Shown here: positions 6,231 to 12,988 of the stretch, one piece after another
Position numbering within the stretch: the first letter of the stretch is position 1
How the letters are laid out: the number at the start of each line of letters is the position of its first letter
DNA from: an uncultured Opitutia bacterium
GTDB lineage: Bacteria; Verrucomicrobiota; Verrucomicrobiia; Opitutales; UBA953
NCBI GenBank assembly: GCA_903868455.1
Contig: CAIPVK010000205.1
Location: 1 to 12,988, forward strand
Reading direction: 5' to 3'
Length of the DNA stretch: 12,988 bases
The notes under the pieces: generated by a model
Database searches by the model: none
The model's input: the letters and a program-made list of their open reading frames with translations, nothing else
Told to the model about the DNA's origin: nothing
Position numbers and translations under genes: made by a program

Positions 6231-9200
6231 TCAGGCGCGCTTCGCGCGCCGGCGGCGGATGGCCGCGCCGGCGAGGGCGAGGCCGCCGAGGATGAGGCCG
6301 TAGGTCGAGGGCTCGGGGATGGGCGCGTAGACGAGCTGGATCTTCTGCTCGGCGACGTTGTGCACCAGGGTGAACACCCGGGCGTCGAGCGCCGCGCCCT
6401 CGAAGGTGAAGGCGGTGGTGTCCAGCTGGAAGAGATCCGTGGCGGAGCCGCCGTAGGTCTTCAGGAGCTCGCCGGTGTAGGCGTAGACGTCGTAGACCTT
6501 CGTCAGCGCGGGGTCGAAGTCGCCCACCTGCCCGGGGGTCGTCGGGTCCAGGAGCGAGATGACGTTGATGAGGAAGCGGCTCTCGAGGGAGAGGCCGGTG
6601 AGGTCGAGATTCCCGCCGACGACCACGCTGTCATAGTCGGAGCCGGCGACAGGGTCGAAGATCTCCCCGCCGGTGGCGAGGATCTCGAGGTCGAGGGCGC
6701 CGCCGCCCAGAAGGGTGAGGTTGCCGGTGACGGTGGTCAGGCCGGGCGAGTTGCCGGGGGCCAGCAGGCCGCCCGAGGCCACGGTCAGGCTGGCGACCGT
6801 GCCCGTGCCGCGCAGCGCGCCGCCGTTGTCCACCACGACGTCGGCCGAGCTCGCCAGGTCGGTGGTCAGGTCGAGCGAGCCGCCCGCGCCGAGCTCAAGG
6901 TCGCCCGCGAAGGTCTCGATGCCCGAGGTCACGGAGCCGCCCTCGAGGCGGACCGTGCCGGCGAAGCCCGAGGCCAGGCCGACCGAGTTGCCGGTGGTCA
7001 CCACGACCTTGCCCGAGGGGATGTTGCCCGCGGCGAGGGTCACCGCGCCGGAGACGTTGAGGTTGCCGGCGAAGGCGCCGGTCACCGCGCCGCCCTTGTA
7101 GGTAACATTGCCGGTGAACTCATTGGCGCCGAAGTCGAGGGTGCCGCCCGCGCGAAGCTCGATGGTCGCGGGGCGATTGGAGGCGTCCGAGAGGTCGAGC
7201 GTGCCGCCGGAGACGGCCAAGGTGCCGCCGAAGGAGGACAGGCCGTTGAGGGTGGCGGACCCGGTCACGAGGACCTCCTTGGTCACGCCCGCGAGATCCA
7301 AGGTCGTTCCCGCGGTCGCCGCGATGGCCGGGATGTCCAGCGCGTTGATCTGCTCGGCCGTGAGCGAGCCGCCGACGGCCACCGCGCCGCCGGAGCGGAC
7401 GTTGATGAGCGTGCCGCCCGCGAAGATGACGCGATTGAGGACGTCCAGGTTGTTGAAGTCCAGGATGCCCGCCGAGAGGAGGATGTCGCCCGAGCCGAAG
7501 GCCGAGGCGTTGCCGGCGACCACCGTGCCGGAGGTCAGCTCCATGCCGCCGGAGAAGGTGTTGGCGGACGAGAGCGTGAGGGTGCCGGTGGCGGCGATGC
7601 CAAGCGAGGCGCTGCCCGAGATGAGGCCGCTGAGCGTGCCGGAGCCGGCCAGCGAGCCGCCGGCGGCGGTGATGGCGTTGCCGAAGGTCAGCCCGTTGAT
7701 GTCGAGGGCCCCTCCCGTGAGGGTCACGACGCTGGTGCCGACGGAGTTGGCGAGGCCGAGCCGGAGGGTGCCGCCGCGGATGTCGACGCCGCCGCTGAAG
7801 GGATTGGCCCCGGAGAGCTCGAGGGTCGCGGCGCCGTCCTTGATCAGCCCGAAGTTTCGGCTGCCGCCGCCGTCGGTGAGGACGCCGGCGAAGGCGCCGT
7901 CCGTGTCCTGCGTGACCTTGAGGGTGCGGACACCCGTCGTCGCGCCGTACTGGGTGTTGACGATGCCCGCGGTGCCCGTGAGGTTGCCGATGGCGGCGAC
8001 ATTCCCGACGAACTGGGTGGCCAGGATCAGGCGCCCGCCCGTCATGTGGACATCGGGCGCGCCGCCGACGGCGCCGAGATTGGCGAGGACGACGTCGAAG
8101 CCCTCGCCGGCGGTGCCCTGGATCTCAAGGCGGCCGGAGAAGGTGTTGGCGCCGGTGAGCAGGGTGATGCCCGAGACGTTGGTGAGGGTGCCGGCGCCGG
8201 AGATCACGCCGGAGAGGGTGAGATTGCCCGCGTTCTGCCCGGCGCCGCCGAGGGAGAGGGCGCCGTCGACCGCGATGTTGTTCGCGATGGTCCGGGCGGC
8301 GTTGCGCCCGAGGGTGCCGCTCAGCGCCGTGATCGCCCCGGAGCCGAAGGCGGCGTTGTTCTGCGCGCTGACGATGCCGCCGTCGAGGGTGAACCCGCCG
8401 GAGAAGGTGTTGGCGCCGGCCAGGGTGAGCGTGGCCGCGCCGGTCTTCCCGAGCGAGCCGGCGCCGGAGATGACGCCCGTGATGGTCGTGGCGGACGAGC
8501 TGGCCAAGGTGAGCGCGCCCGAGCCCAGATTGACGGTGGTGCCGCTGACAGCCGAGAGGTTGTTGACCGTGCGGGCGGAAGCGGCCGCCGAGACGTCGAG
8601 CGCGGCGCCGGAGACGGCCAGGGAGACCGACGAGGCCGACCCGATGGCGCCGGCCCCGGAGAGGGCCAGAGTGCCCGCGTTCACGGTCACCGTGCCGGAC
8701 ATCGTGTTGTCGGCGAGGAGGGTGGTCGTGCCCGCGCCGGACTTCACGAGGGGGCGATCACCCGCGATGACGCCGCCGAAGCCCTGCAGGTTGCCGGTGT
8801 TGAGCGTCAGCGTGCCGTTCGAGACGGTGGCGATGCCCGTGTAATTCGTCGCGTCGCCGCGGAGCTCGACGCCGACCGCGCCGCCGATGGCGAGCGCGCC
8901 CGAGCCGCTGATCGCACCGGTCAGCCGGAGGTTCTGGGAGAAGCCCGTGGCGTTGCCGACGATGGACCCCCCGTTGGCCGCGTCGACCGTGATGGCGTTG
9001 CGGAGGGTCGTGCCGAGGCCGCCGCCGTTGTTGTTGGCGATGACGCCGGTCGAGAGCGTGCCGCCGTTCAGGGCGATGGTGTGGGAGGAGGTCTGCGCCG
9101 TGTTGTCGGTGTCGCGGGTCTCCATCCGGCCGCCCGCGGCGAGGGTGATGGTGCCGGTGACCGAGGCGTAGGTGTTGGTCCCGTTGTCCGTGTAGAGGAC

Positions 9201-11387
9201 GCCGCCGTCGGCGACGACGATGTTGCCGGACGAGAAGTTGCGGATGTTGATGCTGACGGCGCCCGAGGCGATGGTGAGCGTGTTGCCGGCGAGGTTGGTG
9301 ACGCCCAGGTTGAGCGTGGCGTTCTTGTCCGTGGAGCCGTTGCCGACCGAGGCGTCGGCGCCCAGCGTGACCGCGCCGAGCGTGGTCGAGGTCCCGGCGC
9401 TGTTCCAGAGGGCGGGATTGGAGCCATTGCCCGAGCCGCCGAGGGTGAGGGCGTTGGTGGGCGTGAAGCCGGCGATGTCCAGCGTGCCCCCCGACACCGT
9501 GACGGCGCCCGTGCCGAGCGAGGCGGCGTTGCCGATGCGGAGCGTGCCTCCGGAGAGGCTGGTGCCGCCGGAATACGTGTGGGCCGTCGAGAGGACCAGG
9601 CTGCCGTTGCCGGACTTGGCGAGCGAGGCGGCGCCGGCGATGGACGTGCCGGAGAAGGTGTAGGTGTTGGCGGCGTTCGAGACCGTCACCGAGGCGGGGG
9701 CGATCGCGCCGGCGAGCGTGATGGCGGAATCGCTCGCGATGGCGCCGAAGACCACGGCGTCGCCGCCGTAGAACTTCTGGTCGCCCTCGGCGAAGTTGGC
9801 CGCGCCGTTCTGCTCCCAGGTGCCGGTCGTGGTGTTCCAGGTGCGGGTGCCGCTGCTGCCGGCGGTGAAGATGTACTTCTTGTTGGCGGTGTCGTCGGCA
9901 AGCGTGCCGCGCCAGGCGACGGTGAGGTTGTTGATCGAGGTGACCGCGCCGTTGCCGTAGGTGAAGACGTCGTAGACGGTGTTGGCGGTGGCGGCGCTGA
10001 GGAAGGTGACCAGATTGGAGCCGCTGAAGGTCGCGCCGTTGACCGTAAGGCTCGTGGTGGTGGCGCCTCCGGCCAGCGCGATGCCGGCGCCGCTGGACAA
10101 GGTGAGCAGCCCGGTGGTGCTGCCGGAGCCGGAGATGGAGCCGGAGTTGTCGACGGTGATGGCGGAGGTGAGGGAGCCGGTCAGGTTCAGGCGGCTGCGG
10201 CTGACGCGGGTGGCGCCGGTGTAGGTGCTCGTGCCGGAGAGGGTGACGACCTGCGAGGCGGTGGCGGCAAGGTCGGCCGTGTTGCCCCCGATGACGACCG
10301 TGCCGGCGCCGGAGATGGCGTTGGCGACCGTGTGGGCATCGGTGCGCGTGAAGGCGAGCTCGGCGGTGGAGGCGGCCAGGGAGACCGCGCCGGTGCCGAG
10401 GCTGCCCCGGGCGGCGGCCCCGACGCCCGTTCCCGCGATGGTCGCCTCGGAATTGCCTCCGACGCGCAGGCGCGTGTTGGCGGAGATCGTGGTTGCCCCG
10501 TAGGTGGAGGCGTTGGCCCCGGCGAGGATGATGCCGACATTGTCCGTCCGGGTGCCGCCGGTGACGGTGTTGGTGAACGTGAGGCCGGAGCCGTTGGTCG
10601 AGCCGAGGTCGCCCAGGAGCTTCATCAGCCGACCCACGCCGTTGGAGGAATCCTGGCCGATGGTGGAATCGGCGGTGATGCTGAAGGTGTTGCCGAAGGT
10701 CCAGCTGCCGCTGGTCTGGTGAACCGCGCCGCCATCGAGGGTGACGATGCCCGAGCCGAGCGCCGCGGCGGCGTTGCCCTGGGTCTGAACCTTGACGTTG
10801 GAGCCGATGGTGACGTTGCCGGAGTAGCCGGTCCAGCCCGTGCCATTGCCGTTGGCGTTGAACAGGACGTTGGCGATGCCGGTGTTGAAGCCGGCGACCG
10901 AGGAGCGCGAGAAGTTGATGTTGCCGGTACCGGTGGAGCTGACGCTGTTGCCGGCAGGCCCGGTCAGCGTGCGCCCGCCAGCCACGATCCAGTTCTGATT
11001 GGCTCCAATGACGAGCGCCGAGCTGAGCGTCAGATTCTGGGTGGCCTGCGACATGTCGATGCCGCTGGCGCCGATGGTCAGCGTCGCGCCCGTGGTGGCG
11101 CCGACGGTGATGGCGCCGGCGGGATTGGTGACCTTGAGCCCGAGTACCGAGAGGCTCCCACCGAGGGCCGTGCTGTTGGCGCCGGTCAGGGTGGAGTTCC
11201 AGACCATGATGTCGTTGACGCCCGGGAGGACGCCGCCGACCCAGCTGCCCGTGGCGTTGAGCGCGGTGGTGTTGCTCGCCTTGACGATCTCCGCGGCGCG
11301 GGCGGAAGGCAGCGCGAGGGCGGCGGCGGCGACCAGGAGGGACGCGCCAAAAGTCTTGGAACGAGATATGCGGATAGGGGTTTCCAC
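6231..11387 (-). CDS. Giant PEP-CTERM surface protein with autotransporter-associated beta-strand repeats
   Basis: The 1718-residue product is secreted and probably anchored or sorted at the cell envelope. Residues 1-31 form a Sec signal peptide with a hydrophobic core (GASLLVAAAALALPSARA), cut before AEI. The body is a Gly/Ser/Thr/Ala-rich repeat passenger predicted to fold as a beta-helix, with repeated units of the form L-x-GANTFSGG-x5-GGTL (for example near 595, 985, 1187 and 1268), the autotransporter-associated repeat family (PATR, PF12951). LLAPGNSPG at 1541-1549 is the usual end-of-passenger motif. The C-terminus is a PEP-CTERM sorting tag: PEPST at 1691-1695, a hydrophobic helix (YGLILGGLALAGAAI) and an Arg-rich tail RRRRAKRA. 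Such tags are handled by exosortase in known systems; none is in this window, and there is no autotransporter beta-barrel. I see no cysteine in the whole protein. The start is GTG (11387), chosen because the signal peptide follows at once. Its biological role, such as adhesion, polysaccharide binding or cell covering, is not shown. Confidence 0.93.
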   Translation of the reverse strand: METPIRISRSKTFGASLLVAAAALALPSARAAEIVKASNTTALNATGSWVGGVLPGVNDIMVWNSTLTGANSTALGGSLSVLGLKVTNPAGAITVGATTGATLTIGASGIDMSQATQNLTLSSALVIGANQNWIVAGGRTLTGPAGNSVSSTGTGNINFSRSSVAGFNTGIANVLFNANGNGTGWTGYSGNVTIGSNVKVQTQGNAAAALGSGIVTLDGGAVHQTSGSWTFGNTFSITADSTIGQDSSNGVGRLMKLLGDLGSTNGSGLTFTNTVTGGTRTDNVGIILAGANASTYGATTISANTRLRVGGNSEATIAGTGVGAAARGSLGTGAVSLAASTAELAFTRTDAHTVANAISGAGTVVIGGNTADLAATASQVVTLSGTSTYTGATRVSRSRLNLTGSLTSAITVDNSGSISGSGSTTGLLTLSSGAGIALAGGATTTSLTVNGATFSGSNLVTFLSAATANTVYDVFTYGNGAVTSINNLTVAWRGTLADDTANKKYIFTAGSSGTRTWNTTTGTWEQNGAANFAEGDQKFYGGDAVVFGAIASDSAITLAGAIAPASVTVSNAANTYTFSGTSIAGAASLAKSGNGSLVLSTAHTYSGGTSLSGGTLRIGNAASLGTGAVTVSGGTLDIAGFTPTNALTLGGSGNGSNPALWNSAGTSTTLGAVTLGADASVGNGSTDKNATLNLGVTNLAGNTLTIASGAVSINIRNFSSGNIVVADGGVLYTDNGTNTYASVTGTITLAAGGRMETRDTDNTAQTSSHTIALNGGTLSTGVIANNNGGGLGTTLRNAITVDAANGGSIVGNATGFSQNLRLTGAISGSGALAIGGAVGVELRGDATNYTGIATVSNGTLTLNTGNLQGFGGVIAGDRPLVKSGAGTTTLLADNTMSGTVTVNAGTLALSGAGAIGSASSVSLAVSGAALDVSAAASARTVNNLSAVSGTTVNLGSGALTLASSSATTITGVISGAGSLGKTGAATLTLAGANTFSGGFTLDGGIVSAQNNAAFGSGAITALSGTLGRNAARTIANNIAVDGALSLGGAGQNAGNLTLSGVISGAGTLTNVSGITLLTGANTFSGRLEIQGTAGEGFDVVLANLGAVGGAPDVHMTGGRLILATQFVGNVAAIGNLTGTAGIVNTQYGATTGVRTLKVTQDTDGAFAGVLTDGGGSRNFGLIKDGAATLELSGANPFSGGVDIRGGTLRLGLANSVGTSVVTLTGGALDINGLTFGNAITAAGGSLAGSGTLSGLISGSASLGIAATGTLTLSSANTFSGGMELTSGTVVAGNASAFGSGDILLSAGILDFNNLDVLNRVIFAGGTLINVRSGGAVAVGGSLTAEQINALDIPAIAATAGTTLDLAGVTKEVLVTGSATLNGLSSFGGTLAVSGGTLDLSDASNRPATIELRAGGTLDFGANEFTGNVTYKGGAVTGAFAGNLNVSGAVTLAAGNIPSGKVVVTTGNSVGLASGFAGTVRLEGGSVTSGIETFAGDLELGAGGSLDLTTDLASSADVVVDNGGALRGTGTVASLTVASGGLLAPGNSPGLTTVTGNLTLLGGGALDLEILATGGEIFDPVAGSDYDSVVVGGNLDLTGLSLESRFLINVISLLDPTTPGQVGDFDPALTKVYDVYAYTGELLKTYGGSATDLFQLDTTAFTFEGAALDARVFTLVHNVAEQKIQLVYAPIPEPSTYGLILGGLALAGAAIRRRRAKRA
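6234..6250 (-). other. Stem-loop inside the last codons of the PEP-CTERM gene
   Basis: GGCGCGC-TTC-GCGCGCC is a perfect 7-bp, all-GC stem with a three-base loop, directly abutting the TGA stop codon on its coding side. It spans codons for the Arg-rich PEP-CTERM tail. No T-run follows, so it does not look like a standard intrinsic terminator. It may stabilise the 3' end of the message or simply reflect GC-rich Arg/Ala codons. Confidence 0.5.
7509..9605 (-). repeat. Degenerate autotransporter-associated repeats within the PEP-CTERM gene
   Basis: This part encodes residues about 595-1293, where the motif ANTFSGG and relatives (AHTYSGG, DNTMSGT, ANPFSGG) recur. The spacing is irregular, from about 80 to almost 300 residues. 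The DNA is repetitive too: the 17-mer CCGGAGAAGGTGTTGGC is found exactly at 7549-7565, 8134-8150 and 8398-8414, encoding ANTFSG in reverse orientation. An outlying related unit (TSTYTGATRVSRSRL) sits near residue 387. The exact DNA copies could allow recombination and length variation. Confidence 0.8.
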
Positions 11388-11460
11388 GTCTTTTAGGGTA
11401 GCCGGATTTTGGGGCTTGGAAACCTCGCTTTTCTGGACAAGTAAGAAGTCCAGTTACTCC
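11388..11460. promoter_or_regulatory. Divergent promoter region with overlapping operator-like dyads
   Basis: This 73-bp gap separates the start codons of the PEP-CTERM gene (minus) and the GntR/LacI-type regulator (plus), so it must serve both. It is more AT-rich than its surroundings. A perfect dyad CTGGAC-N9-GTCCAG occupies 11433-11453, and a second, AGTAA-N9-TTACT, overlaps it at 11440-11458. Both have the same spacing and centres six bases apart. They end 3-8 bases before the regulator ATG. This suits autoregulation by the adjacent regulator, but binding is inferred. Only weak promoter matches are visible, for example TTGGAA at 11416-11421 on the plus strand, and I do not assign one. Confidence 0.55.
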
Positions 11461-12516
11461 ATGACCCTCCGCCGCCCCACCCTTGCCTCGGTCGCCGCCG
11501 CCCAGATTCGGGCCTCGATCGAGGGCGGCGAGTGGGGCGACCGCCTCCCCGGGGGCCGAGAGCTGGCAAGGGTGCTGGGCATCAGCCGTCCCGTCGTCTA
11601 CCAGGCGCTCAAGGAGCTCGAGGCGACCGGCCTGCTGGTCGGCTCCACCAAGTCGGCCCGGGCGGTGCGGCGCTCCGACGCCGCGTATCGGCCGCCGTCG
11701 CCCAAGGTCGTGTTCCTTTCCGCGTACCACGTCGAGGAGCTCGAGGAGCTGCCGGCCCGTCTCGCCCCCCGTCTGGGACGCGAGCTGGCGGATGACGGCC
11801 TCAGGCTCGAGTTCGCCCGCCTGGCGAAGGTCGACCAAGGGGCGAGCCCCCGTTCGCTCGAGGCGCTGCGGCGGTTGCACAACCCGCGGGCTTGGATCCT
11901 CTATCGCTGCTCGCCCGCGGCGCAGCGCTGGTTCGCCGAGAATGCCCTGCCCTGCCTCGTCCTGGGAAGCCGCGCCGACGACCTGGCACTGCCTCGCATC
12001 GACGTGGACTACGCGGCGGCGATCCGGCACCTGCTCGGCCGCATGCGCGCGTTCGGCATCGCGCCGGCCCAGGCCTTGCTCCTCACGCCCAAGGAGCGGC
12101 TGGCCGGGCACGTCCTGACCGCGGATTCGCTTCTGCCGCCGGAGCTCCGCGAGAGCCATGTCATCGGGCTGGACGCCGACGCCGACATCCTGGCGCGCGA
12201 GATCGACGCCGCGCTGGACCGACGCCCCCGCCTGGTCGTGACCCAGCGTGCGCTGCACGCCAAGGCGGTCGTGGCGCGTCTCTGGGCACGGGGGCTGCGC
12301 TGCCCGCGCGACCTGTCGCTGGTCTCCCTGCAGGACAGCGCCGGGCTCGCCGCCCTTCGCCCCTCCATCAGCCGCTACACCGTGAAGCAGGCCGCGCTCT
12401 TCGGGGCGGTGACACGCTGCCTAGGCCAGCTGCTCAAGGGCAACCTGGCGCCGAACTCGGGCAAGCTCGTGCTGCCGGATTTCGTCGCGGGCGACACCCT
12501 CGGGACGCCGTACTGA
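11461..12516 (+). CDS. Transcriptional regulator: GntR-type winged helix with LacI-like ligand-binding domain
   Basis: The 351-residue product has two parts. Residues about 8-68 form a GntR-type DNA-binding domain: QIRASIEGGEWGDRLPGGRE is followed by LARVLGISRPVVYQALKELE, which fits the family pattern of LP-x-x-RELA, a recognition helix and AL-x-x-L. After a linker (about 68-80), residues 81-345 look like a periplasmic-binding-protein/LacI-type sensor, with PRIDVDYAAAIRHLLGRM near 178 and CPRDLSLVSLQDSAGLAALR near 281, the usual P-x-D-x-SLV segment. The same head-to-sensor arrangement is known from AraR of Bacillus, which senses a sugar; the ligand here is unknown. I start at the ATG at 11461 because the winged helix begins there; the frame stays open far upstream only across the antisense of the neighbour. 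It is divergent from the PEP-CTERM gene, its probable target, and palindromes in the shared gap suggest autoregulation. The only ribosome-site candidate is a weak AAGAAG 12 nt before the ATG. Confidence 0.85.
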   Translation: MTLRRPTLASVAAAQIRASIEGGEWGDRLPGGRELARVLGISRPVVYQALKELEATGLLVGSTKSARAVRRSDAAYRPPSPKVVFLSAYHVEELEELPARLAPRLGRELADDGLRLEFARLAKVDQGASPRSLEALRRLHNPRAWILYRCSPAAQRWFAENALPCLVLGSRADDLALPRIDVDYAAAIRHLLGRMRAFGIAPAQALLLTPKERLAGHVLTADSLLPPELRESHVIGLDADADILAREIDAALDRRPRLVVTQRALHAKAVVARLWARGLRCPRDLSLVSLQDSAGLAALRPSISRYTVKQAALFGAVTRCLGQLLKGNLAPNSGKLVLPDFVAGDTLGTPY

Positions 12517-12522
12517 TCCCCT

Positions 12523-12562
12523 TGGGACAAAAGACCCCGCCCTCGCGGGCGGGGTCGTCCCA
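12523..12562 (-). terminator. Intrinsic terminator between converging regulator and ppdK genes
   Basis: A perfect 10-bp GC-rich stem, GACCCCGCCC at 12533-12542 and GGGCGGGGTC at 12547-12556, closes a TCGC loop. An outer stem TGGGAC/GTCCCA (12523-12528 with 12557-12562) can extend it across a one-sided AAAA bulge. Read on the minus strand the inner stem is followed by TTTT, so it should end ppdK transcripts. On the plus strand no T-run follows, so termination of the regulator transcript is less certain. Confidence 0.8.
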
Positions 12563-12577
12563 GGGACGGGGCCCGGT

Positions 12578-12988
12578 TCAACCCTTCTTCTTGGCCTTGG
12601 CGGCGGCGCGCTTCTCCTCGATCGCGGCTTGGGCGGCCGCGAGGCGGGCGACCGGCACGCGGAAGGGCGAGCAGGACACGTAGGAGAGGCCGACGCGGTG
12701 GCAGAACTTGACGGAGTCCGGCTCGCCGCCGTGCTCGCCGCAGATGCCCAGCTTGATGTCAGGGCGGGTCTTGCGCCCCTTCTCGATGGCGATCTGGACG
12801 AGCTGGCCGACGCCGGTCTGGTCGAGCGAGGCGAACGGGTTCTTCTTGAAGATCTCGGCCTCCGTGTAGGCGCCGAGGAACGAGCCCATGTCGTCGCGGC
12901 TGACGCCGAGGGCGGTCTGGGTGAGGTCATTCGTGCCGAAGCTGAAGAACTCGGCGGTGTGGGCGATCTCGTCGGCGGTCAGGGCGCC
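12578..12988 (-). CDS. ppdK: Pyruvate, phosphate dikinase, C-terminal part (N-terminus off the right edge)
   Basis: The last 136 residues are visible, in one frame from the window edge to a TGA at 12578-12580. The enzyme interconverts pyruvate, ATP and phosphate with PEP, AMP and pyrophosphate, in gluconeogenesis or pyrophosphate-linked glycolysis. The fragment is the end of the C-terminal PEP/pyruvate-binding barrel. It contains FFSFGTNDLTQ, SRDD, the segment GVGQLVQIAIEKGRKTRPDI, and GICGEHGGEP with the family's catalytic cysteine, then FCHRVGLSYVSCSPFRVPVA. These match the dikinase rather than PEP synthase. Homology ends at about RLAAAQA, and a Lys/Ala-rich tail (EEKRAAAKAKKKG) follows, which I regard as a lineage-specific extension. 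An internal ATG at 12889 is not the start. A hairpin terminator lies just beyond the stop. Confidence 0.95.
   Translation of the reverse strand, partial: GALTADEIAHTAEFFSFGTNDLTQTALGVSRDDMGSFLGAYTEAEIFKKNPFASLDQTGVGQLVQIAIEKGRKTRPDIKLGICGEHGGEPDSVKFCHRVGLSYVSCSPFRVPVARLAAAQAAIEEKRAAAKAKKKG

Noticed and set aside
6231..6600. C-terminal autotransporter beta-barrel on the repeat protein
   Set aside because: The C-terminus lacks a barrel-like segment of about 250-300 residues ending in an aromatic residue; it ends in a PEP-CTERM tag instead.
7500..9700. CRISPR-like or tandem array because of recurring short DNA motifs
   Set aside because: The spacing is irregular and the repeats are in frame with a protein motif (ANTFSGG), so they are coding repeats.
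6027..11396. Open frame of 1789 codons on the plus strand, antisense to the PEP-CTERM gene
   Set aside because: Its composition is a mirror of the Gly/Ala/Val/Thr repeat codons on the other strand in GC-rich DNA. It has no signal peptide, domain or plausible start, whereas the minus frame has a signal peptide, repeats and a sorting tag.
10999..11460. Upstream extension of the regulator frame to an ATG at 10999
   Set aside because: It would run antisense through the start of the PEP-CTERM gene and its promoter; the winged helix starts right after the ATG at 11461.
8758..12258. 1166-codon minus-strand open frame running from inside the PEP-CTERM gene across the regulator
   Set aside because: It crosses two real genes out of frame and antisense, and the translation is His/Arg/Gln-rich with no domain.

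Overview
The window is GC-rich bacterial chromosome. The gene content suggests the Verrucomicrobiota, most likely Opitutales/Opitutaceae. It carries a very large PEP-CTERM protein built from autotransporter-type passenger repeats, a secreted DUF6797/PVC-type dehydrogenase-like protein, and a GntR-headed regulator with a LacI-like sensor. That combination is typical of this group, but the assignment is an inference from protein style, because no rRNA or marker phylogeny is available here.

Layout. Positions 1-2078 (minus) hold the N-terminal 692 residues of a secreted beta-propeller-type protein that runs off the left edge. After a 65-bp gap comes purL (2144-5869, minus), a complete single-chain FGAM synthase with a fused glutaminase domain. 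Next is a gene-free stretch of 361 bp (5870-6230) with two kinds of unusual structure: a G-tract cluster near purL, and a 155-bp element with 17-bp terminal inverted repeats and nested hairpins. The 1718-residue PEP-CTERM gene follows (6231-11387, minus, GTG start). A 73-bp divergent intergenic region with overlapping dyads separates it from the GntR/LacI-type regulator (11461-12516, plus). A strong hairpin terminator lies between the converging ends of the regulator and of ppdK, whose C-terminal 136 residues fill 12578-12988 (minus).

How the genes work together. purL and ppdK are housekeeping enzymes (purine synthesis; pyruvate/PEP interconversion) with no obvious link to each other or to their neighbours. 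The most likely functional pair is the divergent regulator and the PEP-CTERM surface protein: the regulator has a ligand-binding domain of the sugar-sensing type, and palindromes sit in the shared promoter region. A reasonable inference is that a small ligand, perhaps a carbohydrate, controls export of this large repeat protein.

I found no phage, transposase, CRISPR, defence or biosynthetic cluster, and no clear candidate for a wholly new system. The observations most worth checking are the 155-bp palindromic element, the two-unit architecture of the PEP-CTERM protein, the overlapping operator-like dyads, the G-tract cluster before purL, and the absence of good Shine-Dalgarno sites at all four visible starts.
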